From Strix aluco (lineage: Eukaryota > Chordata > Aves > Strigiformes > Strigidae): DNA of 64,000 nt. The notes below the pieces were generated by a model. The model saw nothing but the letters and a program-made list of their open reading frames with translations, did not search any database and was not told the origin of the DNA. The stretch lies in NCBI RefSeq assembly GCF_031877795.1, contig NC_133932.1, positions 90,859,994 to 90,923,993 on the forward strand, in the 5' to 3' direction. Position 1 is the first letter of the stretch; the number at the start of each line of letters is the position of its first letter. Position numbers and translations under genes: made by a program. Shown one piece after another: positions 26,722 to 53,680 of the stretch.

Positions 26722-27725
26722 ATAGATCAGGGAGATGTACATAGAGATGCTGGAAAACAGTTTTAATTTCAACTCTTTTTAGTTAGACACGCAGTTGTTT
26801 CCAACCTTCAGAGGCTTTTCTTAGTGTCCACAAAAATCCTGTACAAATCTCTTTGCTCCCTTCCTTACGCTTCACTGAAGGGCGCAGCGACTGGAACGAG
26901 CTCGCTGGGCTCAGACGCGTTGCTAAGGCTGCCCAAAGCGGCAACCAGATAACCAGCCCGGGTCACTGCAGCTTCGGAACAGTCAAAATACTATTTCTGG
27001 TGTAAGAAAAGTATACAAAATACCCCGGTTTGTGAAGGGCTTTAAAACGTGACATCAACCTCCTTCTCATGCCTGTGTGCCGCTCGGGATGTGCGAGGGG
27101 GTGTCAGGAGAGGGGAATGAAATGCAGAGGGAGAACCCCGCACCCGGCTACTGGGAATGAGTCTTGGAGAGGACAGGGGAGAAAAGCCCTCTTCCTCCCC
27201 GCAGGCGTCCTCTCACAACGCCAAACCCTCTTGTAACAACCCTTCTGATCTGACCAAAACTGTTTCAAAAACCCGCCGAATTACTTCTCTAGGCCGCCAC
27301 AGTCAACCCGCTACAAGGCGAGGCGGGCGGACTGCAAAAGGGGCAGGTCGCGGGGCAGGTCGCCCGGGCGGTACCGCGGCACTTCGGACGGGGCGGCGGG
27401 GGCTCCGGACCGCGGCTGCAGGGAGGCCCCGCGGGGCGGCGGGGCTGGGCTGGGCCCCGCGGGGCGGGGGGGGAGGAGGGCGCGGGTGGGGTCTGGCCGT
27501 GACTGATGGGCCAGATGCGGCTGAATGTTTTAGAAAAGGGGGGGGCCCTGCCCCGCCGGAGCGGCTTTAGCCACGGGGTTTGGTGCGCGGCTGACGGCCG
27601 CCGGGTCCTGCCGCTATCGCCCGTTCCTCCCGCCTCGGCGGCCCGGGGCTACTACCGGCTGTTTGCCGGCGAGCGGCGGCAGCCGGCCCCGGGAGGGAGC
27701 AGCCGGCCGGGGCGCGGAGCGCGCA

Positions 27726-27759
27726 GCGCGGCAACCGGCGGAGCGCGGCAACCGGCGGA
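27726..27759. repeat. 17-bp tandem duplication in the CpG island
   Basis: Two perfect adjacent copies of a 17-bp GC-rich unit (gcgcggcaaccggcgga), at 27726-27742 and 27743-27759. It lies in the promoter or leader of EDNRB, upstream of the candidate 5' UTR donor. Confidence 0.9.
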
Positions 27760-27835
27760 GCGCGTTTCCCTCGCTCGGCAGGCAGAGCCCCGCAGGCGGC
27801 GGGCGGGGAGGACCGCTTCGGCTCGGCTCGGCGAG

Positions 27836-28073
27836 GTGAGGGGGAGAGGAGCGGGGGGCAGAGCAGCTCCGGCCGGAGGGGACTTCTCTCCCCAGCCTCC
27901 GCGCAGGTTTTCGTCCCGGCGCTGTTCTGCCGCCGCCGCCGCCCGTCCCCGTCCCCATCCGGCGGCGGGCAGCGCCTCGGCTCCGACCCCGGGCGGCGGG
28001 AGCGGTGTCGGCGCCCGGCGGGGCGCGGTGCTCCCGCACCGCAGCTGACGCCCCGTCCCCTCTCTCCGCGCAG
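27836..28073 (+). other. EDNRB: Candidate intron in the EDNRB 5' UTR
   Basis: A strong donor (GAG followed by gtgagg) sits at 27836. A textbook acceptor ends at 28073: a pyrimidine-rich tract at about 28050-28068 then gcgcag. Splicing would join a noncoding leader exon ending at 27835 to 28074, 68 bp before the ATG, and remove 238 bp. This is inferred from splice-site shape only; an unspliced 5' UTR is the alternative. Confidence 0.45.
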
Positions 28074-28141
28074 GTCGGCGCTGACGGCGGCGGGCGCTGA
28101 CGGCGGAGGATCGGCCGTGCCGTGCCGTGCCGCGCCGCGCC

Positions 28142-42856
<14,715 letters not shown>

Positions 42857-43307
42857 AACAAGCATAAAAGGTATATTCTCTTAAATTAATGCTGGTGCCT
42901 TTTTAAGTAAAAGTGGCGATCACTTTTAACGAGATGGTAACGCTTAGAAAAATCTAGTTTTGTGTTTGCACAAAAAAAAACATAAAAAAAATAATTGCCC
43001 CCAAACTGTGTCACATTCAAACTCAAGGACATTTATAAAATTGTCATATATGGAACATAAAGAAAAGTGTAGAAAGTCATTGTTAGCACTTGAATACTTC
43101 TGAATCAGCACTTCCAAATGATCCCCACTTCCTGCACATTAAATGATCATTTGTATTCGCTCTAACAGTTGTAGGAACTGAAGTTACAGTTAATTACTAG
43201 GCCGTATAATGTAACACTAATTGGATCAAAGCCATTATTATGTATAACTCAATATATTATCCTTTATAAAGCAGATTAACCACCATCACTATTGCAGGGT
43301 TTTTTTA

Positions 43308-43313
43308 AATAAA
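43308..43313 (+). promoter_or_regulatory. EDNRB: Proximal poly(A) signal candidate
   Basis: AATAAA about 450 nt after the stop codon, with a T-rich run just before it. Use of it would give a short-UTR mRNA. Confidence 0.4.
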
Positions 43314-45118
43314 ACATGAAATACTTTGTAACAGAAGTTTAAATGTAAAAAAGTAGCAATTTTATTGGGGGTATTATAGACGTAGCTAATGAAAATACTA
43401 AAGAATACAGTCAAGTTAAAAGTGCATTTCACACTGGTAACTGTCTTTACCTTTTATTGTTAGAAGAAACCTCCGAAGGCCCCTATAAATGCCATTTTGT
43501 AACCACTTTGTGTGTTCTCTGCATTTGGCAGCACTTTGGGTATGGTCCATTTCACTGTTTCCACATAATTCATGTTTAATGACAGTGGAGGGGAGAAAAA
43601 CACCAAAAGCAAAAATTAATACTACTAGAACCATACAAATGATGGCTAGTATCGGAAACTAGCTATTTTTAACTGAAAATAAATTGATTGTATCCCATGT
43701 AAACAGTGGGCATTCAAAATCCTGATGGTTCTTTACTCAAAATACTTTTGCAGCAATTTACAACTGTTTTTGCAATCCAAATACTGTCTTGGGGCAAAAT
43801 CCTTTAGAAATAGCAGGTGGAAAAATGTAACCAAGAAAAACAGAGGGAGAATTTGAACTTCTATTTTCATTTAGATTTAAATAGTCATAAAGAAAATAAT
43901 GCACAAACTGTTCTTCTAGAGAACAGTACTATGTAGCACACTTGTCTTCATACTGTTTTAAAATATGTTCTACTTCTGTAGTTCCATATTTATGGGCTTA
44001 AGAAGATGTGTGATTAGTTTCTGCTCCTGTAAATAGTTTAGTGAAGCATAATTAATTATAAATATTAAAATATGGGCAGGACCCTGTGAGAAAACAGAAA
44101 GATAAAGATGCCTGTAGTAAACATGATGTGTGTTGCCAGGAGCAATACACATTTTGTACATACATGACAGGTCATTCTTTGGCTTTTCATTTCCTATTAA
44201 TTTGTTACAGATGTCCCCAAAGACTTAATAACATATTTTGTGCACTAAGGCATGAGTTTTTCAAGAAAAAATGTTATATAACATGCTTTTATAAAAGACA
44301 TGTTTTCAATAGGCATGGTATTTTATTATAATAAAAATATTTATCAAAACTCAGGAATTTTTTTTTAATTTCCAAATTTCACATGTAAGGATTTTTGCCT
44401 TTTTTTCCAGCCTTGATTAACTTCACATTTTTTAATAAAAAGTGCCTTAAATATGCTCAGGATGAAAACAGTTTTCATTAAAATGTTAAGCTGATGTTAC
44501 CTTAGATGGGTTTCATCTCATCTGACTTTAGGTAGCTGCAGCTACCTTGCAGACAGCTAAAAACAGGAGAGGTGAACCCCATTCCTGGTGTTGCCCCATC
44601 AAAAGCTAGTAAGTGTATGCTTGTATAATCAAGCTAAGGACCTATGCACATGCATTTGAGCATGGGCATGTGTATGTGAGTATGTGTGCAAGTGTGGCTG
44701 TTGTCTACCATTAGGTTGCTGTTACCACCTTTCTGCAGCACATGCACCCAACTGCTACAATGCTGAAGTTTTATAAATATAAATCTATTTAAAGTTTTGT
44801 TATTTACATTTTTACCTTAACTTTCATGGTAACTTTCTCATGGTAAGCCATGAATATCACTTCACTTCACCCTGCCTGCATCTATTTCTGTGAAATACAT
44901 TTCATCTGTTAAGGATGGATAATCAATTAAATCCTAAGTTTGATACTGATCAGTGTTATTTTCATCAAGTTATATCATTACAATATTGTACATGTATATT
45001 ATTATTTTTATTTAAAATATAGCTGTTGTATTGGCAAATGTGTAACATATTTTTCATTTTTTCCGGACTAATTCTTTGTTAAGACGAGTCCTGCTAAGTC
45101 AGATATTTAGGTTTTGCA

Positions 45119-45124
45119 AATAAA
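45119..45124 (+). promoter_or_regulatory. EDNRB: Distal poly(A) signal candidate
   Basis: AATAAA within gcaaataaagacc, 2.26 kb after the stop. A second AATAAA at 45237-45242 lies about 120 nt further on. Either could be the main distal 3' end. Confidence 0.45.
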
Positions 45125-45510
45125 GACCATACATACTGCCTGCTTTTTGGAGTTAAAGTATACATATTAGTACACATATTATCTTTTTTGCAGTATTTTT
45201 CAAAGCAGTATTTTTACTGAAGCTCTCATTTCCTGTAATAAAAATTTTCAAAACTTCTGCTCTCATACAGTTAAAAGAATACGCAGGAGAGCTCCAGTGC
45301 ATCTGTGTTCTAGCTAAGATCAAATCTCTTAATACTGAAGACAGGCATTTTCTAAAGTCCTCAGCACAGACCTATTCCTCCATCTACTGAAATCAATGAA
45401 TGTTTTAATCATTCAATTCAGTTGGAGCAGAATTAGGACACAGCAATATCTCTAAAAAACTTAGCTGACATTTGCTAGCTTGAATAAAAAAAGTTAAAAG
45501 CTAAATACTC

Positions 45511-45535
45511 TTTTTTTTTTTTTTTTTTTTTTTTT
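45511..45535. repeat. Poly-T tract, 25 bp
   Basis: Uninterrupted run of 25 T on the + strand, the longest homopolymer seen in the window. It lies just past the distal EDNRB poly(A) signals. It could be a poly(A) tail of a minus-strand insertion or a simple expansion. Confidence 0.97.
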
Positions 45536-46175
45536 GACAAAAGAGTTGTTTAGAAAAGTCAGGAAAAGAGGGTAAAATCTGCTCATGGGGTAAAACAGCC
45601 TCCAAGCCTCAAACAGGGGGTCACAGGTAGCAGAACTGCAGAGAGGCACATGTGTTTTTATAAGAGTTCAATGTAGTTGCCCAGAGTGGTGTGACAGAGT
45701 AAGAATCATCTGTCCCAATGGCCTGAAGAGTTGACACAGAATAGCTTGAGATGAAAAAAATAAGCTTGTAAGAAACTGCATCACAGGCCTGTGCTTTGGC
45801 CTTCAGGTAGTAGCTGGATTTTACTTCCCCAGCTGCTCTGAATTCTGCCTGCACACAGCTCTCTTGGAGTTAAGAGAGGACATTTCAGACTGGGTGGGCT
45901 GAACTGATACACTGGTACTACACCTCAGAGAATCAAATGCAAAATTTGATGGTTATGGAGCATCTGCTCTGAGTTGTAGCATTTCACTGTCCAAAACAGC
46001 TCTTAAATCAACACAGTTGGCTTAGCAAGAGAATGTTGTATGTACTGAAATAATGTTAAAAGGATTTTTTTTAATTGTTCTGTATGGCTGTGTAAAATAA
46101 TTCTATATTTCATTTTCTGTGGTCACTTAAATAGCAAGTTCTGTGGTTCAGGCAGTGTAAACATACTAAATTACC

Positions 46176-46181
46176 AATAAA
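46176..46181 (+). promoter_or_regulatory. EDNRB: Far-distal poly(A) signal candidate
   Basis: AATAAA in ccaataaaatatttg, 3.3 kb after the stop and beyond the poly-T tract. Weaker candidate for the gene's 3' end. Confidence 0.25.
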
Positions 46182-46200
46182 ATATTTGTAATTTTGACTC

Positions 46201-49200
46201 ATTGCAAAAAGACGTCTGACCTTTTTTCTTCTAGGAGGTCCCATTTAATTGTTAATGATGTAGAAAAGATTTAAGCAATTCAGAACTAAAACTCAAAGCT
46301 TATGAGTGGGATAGTTTTATATAGCTGAAAACTGGAGTGAGTTCAGACTTGCATACGCATTGCAAAATTGTCTGATGTTTGTTGGAACAATCAGTCATGC
46401 CTATCTTTGTTCTGTTTGGTTTTGCTCAAAATTTCAGTTGCAATCTCTTCTCTACACACCCATATATAGTCACAAATCCTCCTGTGTTAGGGACATCACA
46501 AATAAAAGGCATCAGACTTTTAGTTCATTAATTCAGAAGTGCATGCACTCGATGCTGGAATATGCCTCATGAAAAATCATCATCCCTTTGTATGCTGACT
46601 AATTTTGTGCATTATTTCAATTTACCTTTTCTTAAAGCAGTGGAAAACGGTATCAGACTAAGTATGCTGTAGCTGGTCAAATATATAACTTTACATGCTT
46701 GTAGTATCTGTACATCCCAAAATGTGTTTGCTGCTACTGTTGTTTTATTTCAGATAGTTTTCCTTCTGCTTAGTTGGTGGCCTGCTGCGTCCATATAGAT
46801 TTGTCTTTTTTCATGGTCCCAGGACCTATAGCACATAATTTTGACTTTCCTATGCCTGGAACAGAAGCCCCTGTAGAGATGGGATCTCTTTTAAGTAAAT
46901 ATTCTACTCAATATCTGTCATGACTCTTCACTTCCTTTCCCTCATCTTGGTCCTCAGTAATGCTATGGTCTTTGCCAACCACTCATTACAAAGAAGCATT
47001 TTTTGCATATTTCTTCTGAGATCCTACAGGTAGGCGTACAGGAGTCTTCACAGTCCAGCTAACTTACTCCCTTGTCACAATTCATTTTTCTAACTATTGG
47101 TCTCATCCAGAGTTTTATCTGTTGCAGTCTTGGCTCTTACATTTAGGGGATTAACTGCAGCTTGTCAATTTTCTAAACTCACTAGAACTTAGATAGCAAC
47201 ATGGATAACATGTAGCTTACATTCTTCAAACACTGACTCACTCAAACAACTCTTGAGATGGGTAGATTGGGCACTCTGGTGTTGGAGCAGGATGGTCCAG
47301 TTGGCAACCTGTGTCTGGGTCTGGTCTATAGAGGGGTTCACTTTTTACTGCACCTTCCTGCAGCCTGCTGCTCAGACCATCGTGTTCTTGTAGTCTGCTC
47401 AAGAAGGCCCAAGAGTTCTTCACGTACATGCAGTGCACTTCTGTTCAAATTTCAATCCAAGTTGCTGAACGGCTGTCCACATCAGAAGATCAAGGGAGAC
47501 AAAAATGAGTCAAAATTAGTCTTCTGTGTTCTGCTGGTCATCTTTCTTCTCAGTCAGCAGTGGTAAGATTACTGTATTACATAGCAACAGTAGTCACATG
47601 GTTTATTGGCTTGCAATTGCTAACTTAAAAGTGCTATCATTAAATAAAACCCTGACATCTATTTGGTCTTGTCAGTCTTTCTAAGTAATCTCATTTAGCT
47701 GTGAAGGAGGTACCAAATCTCACCCTCACCAGTGAAAAAACACCCCCACACCCCCCCCACCCCCCATTTCTCTTTCCTTCTCTTGAAAATTATCACTTAG
47801 AAAGAAAATTCTATCATCATTAAAAGTAAAACCTTCAGAAATTTATATTTTGCCTCAGTAATCAGTATCCTAAACCTCCATGAAATCTCAGTGACAAGCC
47901 AAAGATGTCCTGATTGTGGGAAGTAGTATCTGGAAGGAATTTTACTGTAGTGATGTGGTAACTAGTTAGATCATACAGCTCAGCAGGGGGCTACATATTT
48001 TATGGGATGTGAGGCCACATCAAAATTTTCAGAACAGTGACATAGAAAATACCACATTAATATCTAGATGATGCCTGTCAGTGGATATCTACAGTTAGAA
48101 CTTCAGTGTTGCCATGAAACTTCCCATCCTCTGTAGCCCTCCTAGAAGAGTGCCCTGAAAAAAGTGGGAGTCAAAACCTGACACCCAGTAAAACCTGAAA
48201 GGAAACACTGGTAAGGAATTAAGGTAACCATACCTTCACAAACCACATTCTCCAAAACTTGCTTCTACTTGTTCTGCTCTTGAGGGAGCTGGATGCAGGG
48301 AAGCATTTGTTGCCCTTTTACCTTTTCATAACATTCATTTCCCAAAGTTTGCATTAGTGGGTTACAAGTCTGGTTACCTTGAAAAAACAGATGAATGGTG
48401 AAACCAGGGGAGACAACGGCTCTCATCTGAAGGTACTAGGAAAAAGAATGACAAATCCCCAGGATGCTCACATCTTCAGAAGAAGGATGGGTTCAACGTT
48501 TGCCCAGCCTTTGCAGGGGCAGGAGAGAAACATGCCAAGCTAATAAAAAAAAAAATAATGGTGGATTTGGTAAGTTTTAGTTGGAGCTGCAAGTGAGATG
48601 TCAGAACTCATGCAAACCGGATTTGTTTTTTTGATTAAGCTAAACTGGAAAAAGTATCATAATTGCTAATGGATGTTCACAGGACAAGACTGGAGCTTGC
48701 CAAAGGTATAGGAAGCTTTTCCCTGAAATACACATACAGCAGGTAGCATGTCCTACAAATTTGGCCCCATTGGTCTTCTTAACTTGCGAGCATAGATGTA
48801 GTGTGAAAGGTTCACTTCTGCTGTATTTGAATACCTGACACCTGCAGTAACCAGACACACACTTTTGATGCATATTTATATGTATACCTATGTATTTATA
48901 TATTTATACCTCTCCATGTAGAAATAAAATATATTGCATATTATGTAATACAAATTGTGTGATATACAGAATATTTTGCATTAATTTTGTCTGAAAAAGT
49001 TGTTTCAATAAAATCAAGCATTTTTACAAAACCATATTGGTCTGAAAAAAAACCTAGCCCACTGTCTTTAAAAAAAACCTTCTAATGTGTTCTATCACTT
49101 TGATCTCATATTTTGAATTTTAAGGGTTTTTTAATATATTTTGAAGCAATTCTACATTAGTTTGTGCTGTGGTATGAGTAATGTAAACTATGTATGTCAC

Positions 49201-51237
49201 ACATGTCAACTATGAATGCCTGCCTAACTATTTGACTAGTCTATTAAATTTTAAAATTTTGTTCATAGCATTAATAATAAAAGCCACTGAGTACTGACAG
49301 AAATATTTTTGTTGTTTTCTGACTGGATATGGGTTCATAATAATAAAAGTTTGAAATACTGACAAATCATACACTATGCACACTGGTAATTTAAATATTT
49401 CATAACTTTGAATTTTGTACCTTTTATGACCATTTTATGATAACAGAAAAGCTTTTTTTGCCCCCAAATTTTAGAACTTTATATTTTGATAAGAGATGGA
49501 AACAGACTTTGAAATGTGAAATGAATCATGAAATTGATAGACTGTTTCAACCACCTCCATAGGTTATGAAGACACTTCCTGTAGGACTAACTACTAAAAT
49601 TCTCATGTTAAATTTGTTTAACCAAATTTCATATTAAAGAACAGTCAAAGAACATGGTAATATTTGCATATTAATATTTGCAGCTCATTATTTAATATCT
49701 TGGAAGCATTTGATCTTTATAAAAGTGTTCATACTTAAGCTATGTCACTTAGAAATGTCTTCATAGGAAAAATAATGTGTCACAAATAGGTGAGCTCATT
49801 TGATGTTTGTTTACATATGTATGTAATTCATGCAAGAGAATTTGACAAATTATTTTTTAGTTGACTGAAAAAGAACACATTGATATTGTTATATTTAATA
49901 TACAAGTCAAATGCATTTAAAATACTCTACTTATAAACGTATCTATGCATTTATGTGTTTTTACCTGTGTATGTACATACACACAGAAATATATATAACT
50001 TACATAAGACAAAATGTTGGTCACAATAAAAGAAGCAAAAAAAAAAATAGAGAAGGTATAGTTGGGAGTAAAAATATCAGAAATTTCTAGTATATATGAT
50101 TTGCTGAGACTTCCACTGTGCTTTTGTCTACTCAAGAGCTTACAGCTTTCATAGAAAAATAACCAAGTTTTCCAACTATTCAAGGGCTGACCACGATTAC
50201 TCCGGTCTTTCCAACGAGTTGTAAAATCTGGACTACAATCACGTTTCATGGCACTCTTACAAAAGAGCAGGATTGCCAGCCGTGGGTTCTTGGCCAAATT
50301 CCAGTTTAAATAATTACAATCTGCTTCCTCTTCCTCTCTCTTCCCATCAACTGCAGCATGGCTTAGAAGAGCATACTGCCCTGTTCTGCAGTTTCACACT
50401 TTGCTTGGAGACATCTGCTCTGTCTCACGCTGGAGATGACTGTGTTTCGATGCTAGAAAATGGGAGTCTTCCAAATACTTTGTAATTTTGTAGAGTATTT
50501 GGGGGTGTTTCAGAATGACAAGCAGAATTTAAATGTAAAATCAGTATCTTAATGCTCTGAGTTTCTTTCAGTATATGTCAAGTCAATGTTAAGTAGATCT
50601 AAATCATTCCTTTTTTTATTGACTCTTAAGAAGTTTTATAAACATATGTTTTAAAAGGCTTTTAAATCTCTGTGTATCTTCTATTTGTATAGTTAGAAAG
50701 ATTTATTATGATCTGGAATCCATTAAATAGTACTCAAGTACTTTGAATAGGCATTAGGCATGTCTACAAGATTGAGTGTAGAAACCCAGGAACCGCAGAG
50801 TTCAGTGTGCACCAGGCTCGGCCTAAGGTAGTTGCATTGCTTCCAGAGCAGACCAGGCTAACTTCTGTCCAACTCAAATCCTGGGTAGAGTGAGCTAGTG
50901 TCAGTCTGCTTCCATCCATGCAGGTGGATTCTAAGTGATGTACAACTACTTACTAAGGCAATACTAAGTGTTTGAACCATTAGACTGTACAATTATTGCA
51001 AGATCATCACCATTTATTGGCTTTATTAAAAAAAATTTTTTTAAAAAGGCTTGTTGTTTGCTTATATTCAGAAATTTCAGAATTCCCAATGGAAAACAAA
51101 GTATTTTCCAACCAGTGATGTTTGTGAAGTAAAAGATGGCTTGGAAATTGACTGGATTTGATTTATTTGTTTGAAAGAATCAGCAAAGAACTGGCAATAT
51201 TGATTTTAAGGTATTTCATTACTTAAAATGCACTTTA
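46201..51237. other. EDNRB downstream intergenic DNA
   Basis: AT-rich unique sequence, especially 48.9-50.1 kb. Contains the C-rich tract at 47741. No gene, RNA gene or interspersed repeat recognised. Confidence 0.65.
47741..47766. repeat. C-rich tract (G-quadruplex-capable on - strand)
   Basis: C5, C8 and C6 runs separated by single A or ACA. On the - strand these are G runs long enough to form a G-quadruplex. It lies in otherwise AT-rich intergenic DNA. Confidence 0.85.
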
Positions 51238-51628
51238 GGAGCATCTGACCGATAAGGAGAGGTTGAAACAGCTGGGACTGCTTAGCTTGGAGAAGGAAAG
51301 GCTCAGGGAAGATCTCATCAATGTGTATAAATACCTGATGGGGAGGAGCAAAGAAAATAGAGCCAGGCACCTTTCAGTGATGCCCAGTGAACAGAGGCAA
51401 TGGGCACAAATTGAAACACGGGAAATTTCATTTATAAGAAAAACATTCTGTAGTGGAAAACTGGAACAAGTTTCCCAGAGAGGCTGTGGAGCCTCCATCC
51501 TTGGAGATACCTAAAACCTGATGGGGCACAGCCCTGAGCACCCTTCTCTGTAGGTGGCTCTGTAGGAGTGGGGCATTGGAGTAGATGATCTCCGGAGGCC
51601 TCTGCCAACTTCAACAATTCTGTGATTC
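51238..51628 (+). mobile_element. CR1 LINE, 5'-truncated, 3' end present
   Basis: The + strand opens with the ORF2 C-terminal block (a frame from 51263 reads LGLLSLEKERLREDLINVYK) and ends with the 3' UTR block around tagatgatctccggagg and the terminus caacaattctgtgattc. Confidence 0.92.
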
Positions 51629-53099
51629 AAATGTAATCTATTCTATCAAGTATGTAAATCCTATCTGAACCTAGAAAAGCTGCCACTGTCAGAGAATGGC
51701 CATATGTCAGACAGGTAGGTTACTGCATTAGAAAAAAGTGGAGATCCCTTTTTGCCCTTACATATTCCTATTTCAGTGTTGGTCAAGTCTTTTCATTAGT
51801 CACTTTTTCTTTGACTAAAAAGGTATTGGGGGCTTATAGCTGAAGAACTGATGTTTTGATATGCAGCATTGAGTAAGAATAGATGTATTTATGACAAGAA
51901 GAGTCAGTGGACATTTTGGAAAGCTTGTCTTACAATGCACCAGAACTGACTTCCTTGTGGGATAGCTGGACAGGTGAAGTAAATGGAAGTTTGCCAGGAA
52001 AAGATTTGTAAGAGAACTGACAGGACCTTCTTAGAAAAGGCCCTTCATGGCTGTAATTTTTTTAAGGACACCATGGGAGAACTATGCTGTAATTGACATA
52101 TTGATTTTATGAGAGATGAACAAGTTGAATTCCACTGAGTGATTTATTTTATTTTATTAGTTTAGTTTAGTTTAGCTGGATTAAGTTAGTTTATTGTGGG
52201 CAAATGCATGTCAGGTATAGTGCTAACAATACTAGGTGGGTATGTTTACTTTTTAGTTTAAAATATTCAAAGTCTCCATGTTTTCTTTCTGTAGACTGTC
52301 TACCCTTTTATATCCTTCAACAGGGATTGAGTTATGATTGTGTCTCTCATTGAATTAACTTGTTGTACAGTAAATATGAATCCATGATCTCTCAAGATTT
52401 TATGAATAATTTTTTCTATAACCTAAGATGAACCTAGTGCATCTTTGGAGGGTAAGAAGCAAAAGAATATCTTGTTTGTAAGGTGAGACTTGTGATAACA
52501 TATACACTTTCCTCCATTTTATCCCATTAAGATTTGTATGCATTTAGAGTGACCTTGAAGTAATAATTCTGTTGTTCAGAAACCTTTGATTTTGCTGGAC
52601 TTCTTGAAAAGCAGGAAGGAAGTTGTGAAAAGCATATAATATGTATACAGATGTCAAGTACAGTTAATGAAGATAAGCAGATGCATTCCTTAAGACTAAT
52701 TAAACAAGAGGAGGGAGCACATCGTCCACTTCGATTAAGAATTTTCTCTTCAAGGCTCCCTACCTGACAAGACATGTCAGTTCCTTCACCTCATTTATAC
52801 CAATATGCTTTTTAAATTATTCCTTAAAATATACACCACATTAAAAACACCACCAGACTTCTATGTAATACAGGTTTATAGATTTGCAGCTGCAACGTAA
52901 GTACTTAAGATTGTGACTTATTTTGATGTAACAGGCACACAATAGATGCTGACAAACTACTACACAATATTTGAAAAATATTAAAAGTTATCTCAAACTG
53001 GCAATCTAAAAAATATTTATTGTACATATGACTGTCCTTTCAATATGTCCCAGAATGAGATTTTTCTCTTTTTACAATGGTAAAAACATTAAATAATAT
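51629..53099. other. Intergenic DNA
   Basis: Unique AT-rich sequence with the pentamer repeat at 52147. Nothing else recognised. Confidence 0.65.
52147..52177. repeat. TTTTA/GTTTA pentamer repeat
   Basis: attttattttattagtttag-type run of related pentamers that shift from TTTTA to GTTTA units. Confidence 0.85.
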
Positions 53100-53680
53100 T
53101 TAGACATTGATCTGTTAGCACCCCCTGATCTTTCCTGCTTCTAGCAGTGTACACTAGCCTTTACGAAGTTTCACACTGTTGACTGCAGACCACCTTACTG
53201 GTCTCTGATTCATCGAGACAGTTTTTAATTCTAATATCATCTTCCAGTGTGCTTCCATATTCTGTTTCATATGCAGTTCATTAAGTGTAGACTATGTATC
53301 ATCCGTCCAAGTCAATAGTAAAAGTACTGAACAGAACCATGTCTGCAAATGATCCTTGCAAAGTCTTACTTGAAGTGATCTACCAACTTGACAGACATAG
53401 CTCCTATTTAAGGATGGTTTTAAAACTATGTGAGTTTAGGAAAAACTTACAGGGATTACTTTTTAGATACATCTTCTTCACAGTGTTCACAGGGACATCA
53501 TGTGAGACAAGGTCAAAAGTCTTGGAAAAGCCAAAGTCTAACCTCTAAGTTAGTCAGTCTTTACTTCTGTCTCATGTAAATCAAATACATCATGCCCCAG
53601 CCACCATTACATATACAAGATCTCTTGCAAAGACCCTTCTTTCTGTTCCTGTTCATGCTGATTCCAAGTAATACTGTGGT
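53100..53680 (-). mobile_element. Ancient CR1/L3-like LINE fragment
   Basis: The + strand follows, in order, several blocks I recognise from reversed CR1/L3 ORF2: the stretch around aatagtaaaagtactgaaca, then the one around catcatgtgagacaaggtca, then catgctgattccaagtaat. It is much more diverged than the younger CR1 copies here, lacks the 3' end, and has no intact frame. Boundaries are approximate. Confidence 0.55.

Larger units (their letters stand above)
21424..27279. other. EDNRB upstream intergenic DNA
   Basis: Unique AT-rich DNA with the CR1 stub (22785) and the 22-bp duplication. The part from 26.1 kb on is the proximal upstream region of EDNRB with the SOX-type sites. No coding sequence recognised. 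Confidence 0.7.
42857..46200 (+). other. EDNRB: EDNRB 3' UTR (end uncertain) and immediate downstream DNA
   Basis: AT-rich sequence after the stop with no interspersed repeat recognised up to the poly-T tract at 45511. ATTTA-type words are frequent, and a GT-rich stretch lies at about 44665-44698. AATAAA hexamers occur at 43308, 43678, 44330, 44434, 45119, 45237, 45483 and 46176. A 3' end after 45119 or 45237 would give a UTR of about 2.3-2.4 kb, reasonable for this gene family; ends at 43.3 or 46.2 kb are possible. The boundary needs transcript data. Confidence 0.6.

Noticed and set aside
27157..28048. Two + strand frames (137 and 180 codons) upstream of EDNRB
   Set aside because: GC-driven open frames in the promoter and leader, low-complexity Arg/Gly/Ala, no family resemblance. 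The 27506 ATG could at most be a uORF if transcription starts that far upstream.
28127..28141. GTG at 28127 as an earlier EDNRB start
   Set aside because: Vertebrate translation rarely starts at GTG. ATG at 28142 has G at -3 and begins the signal peptide directly.
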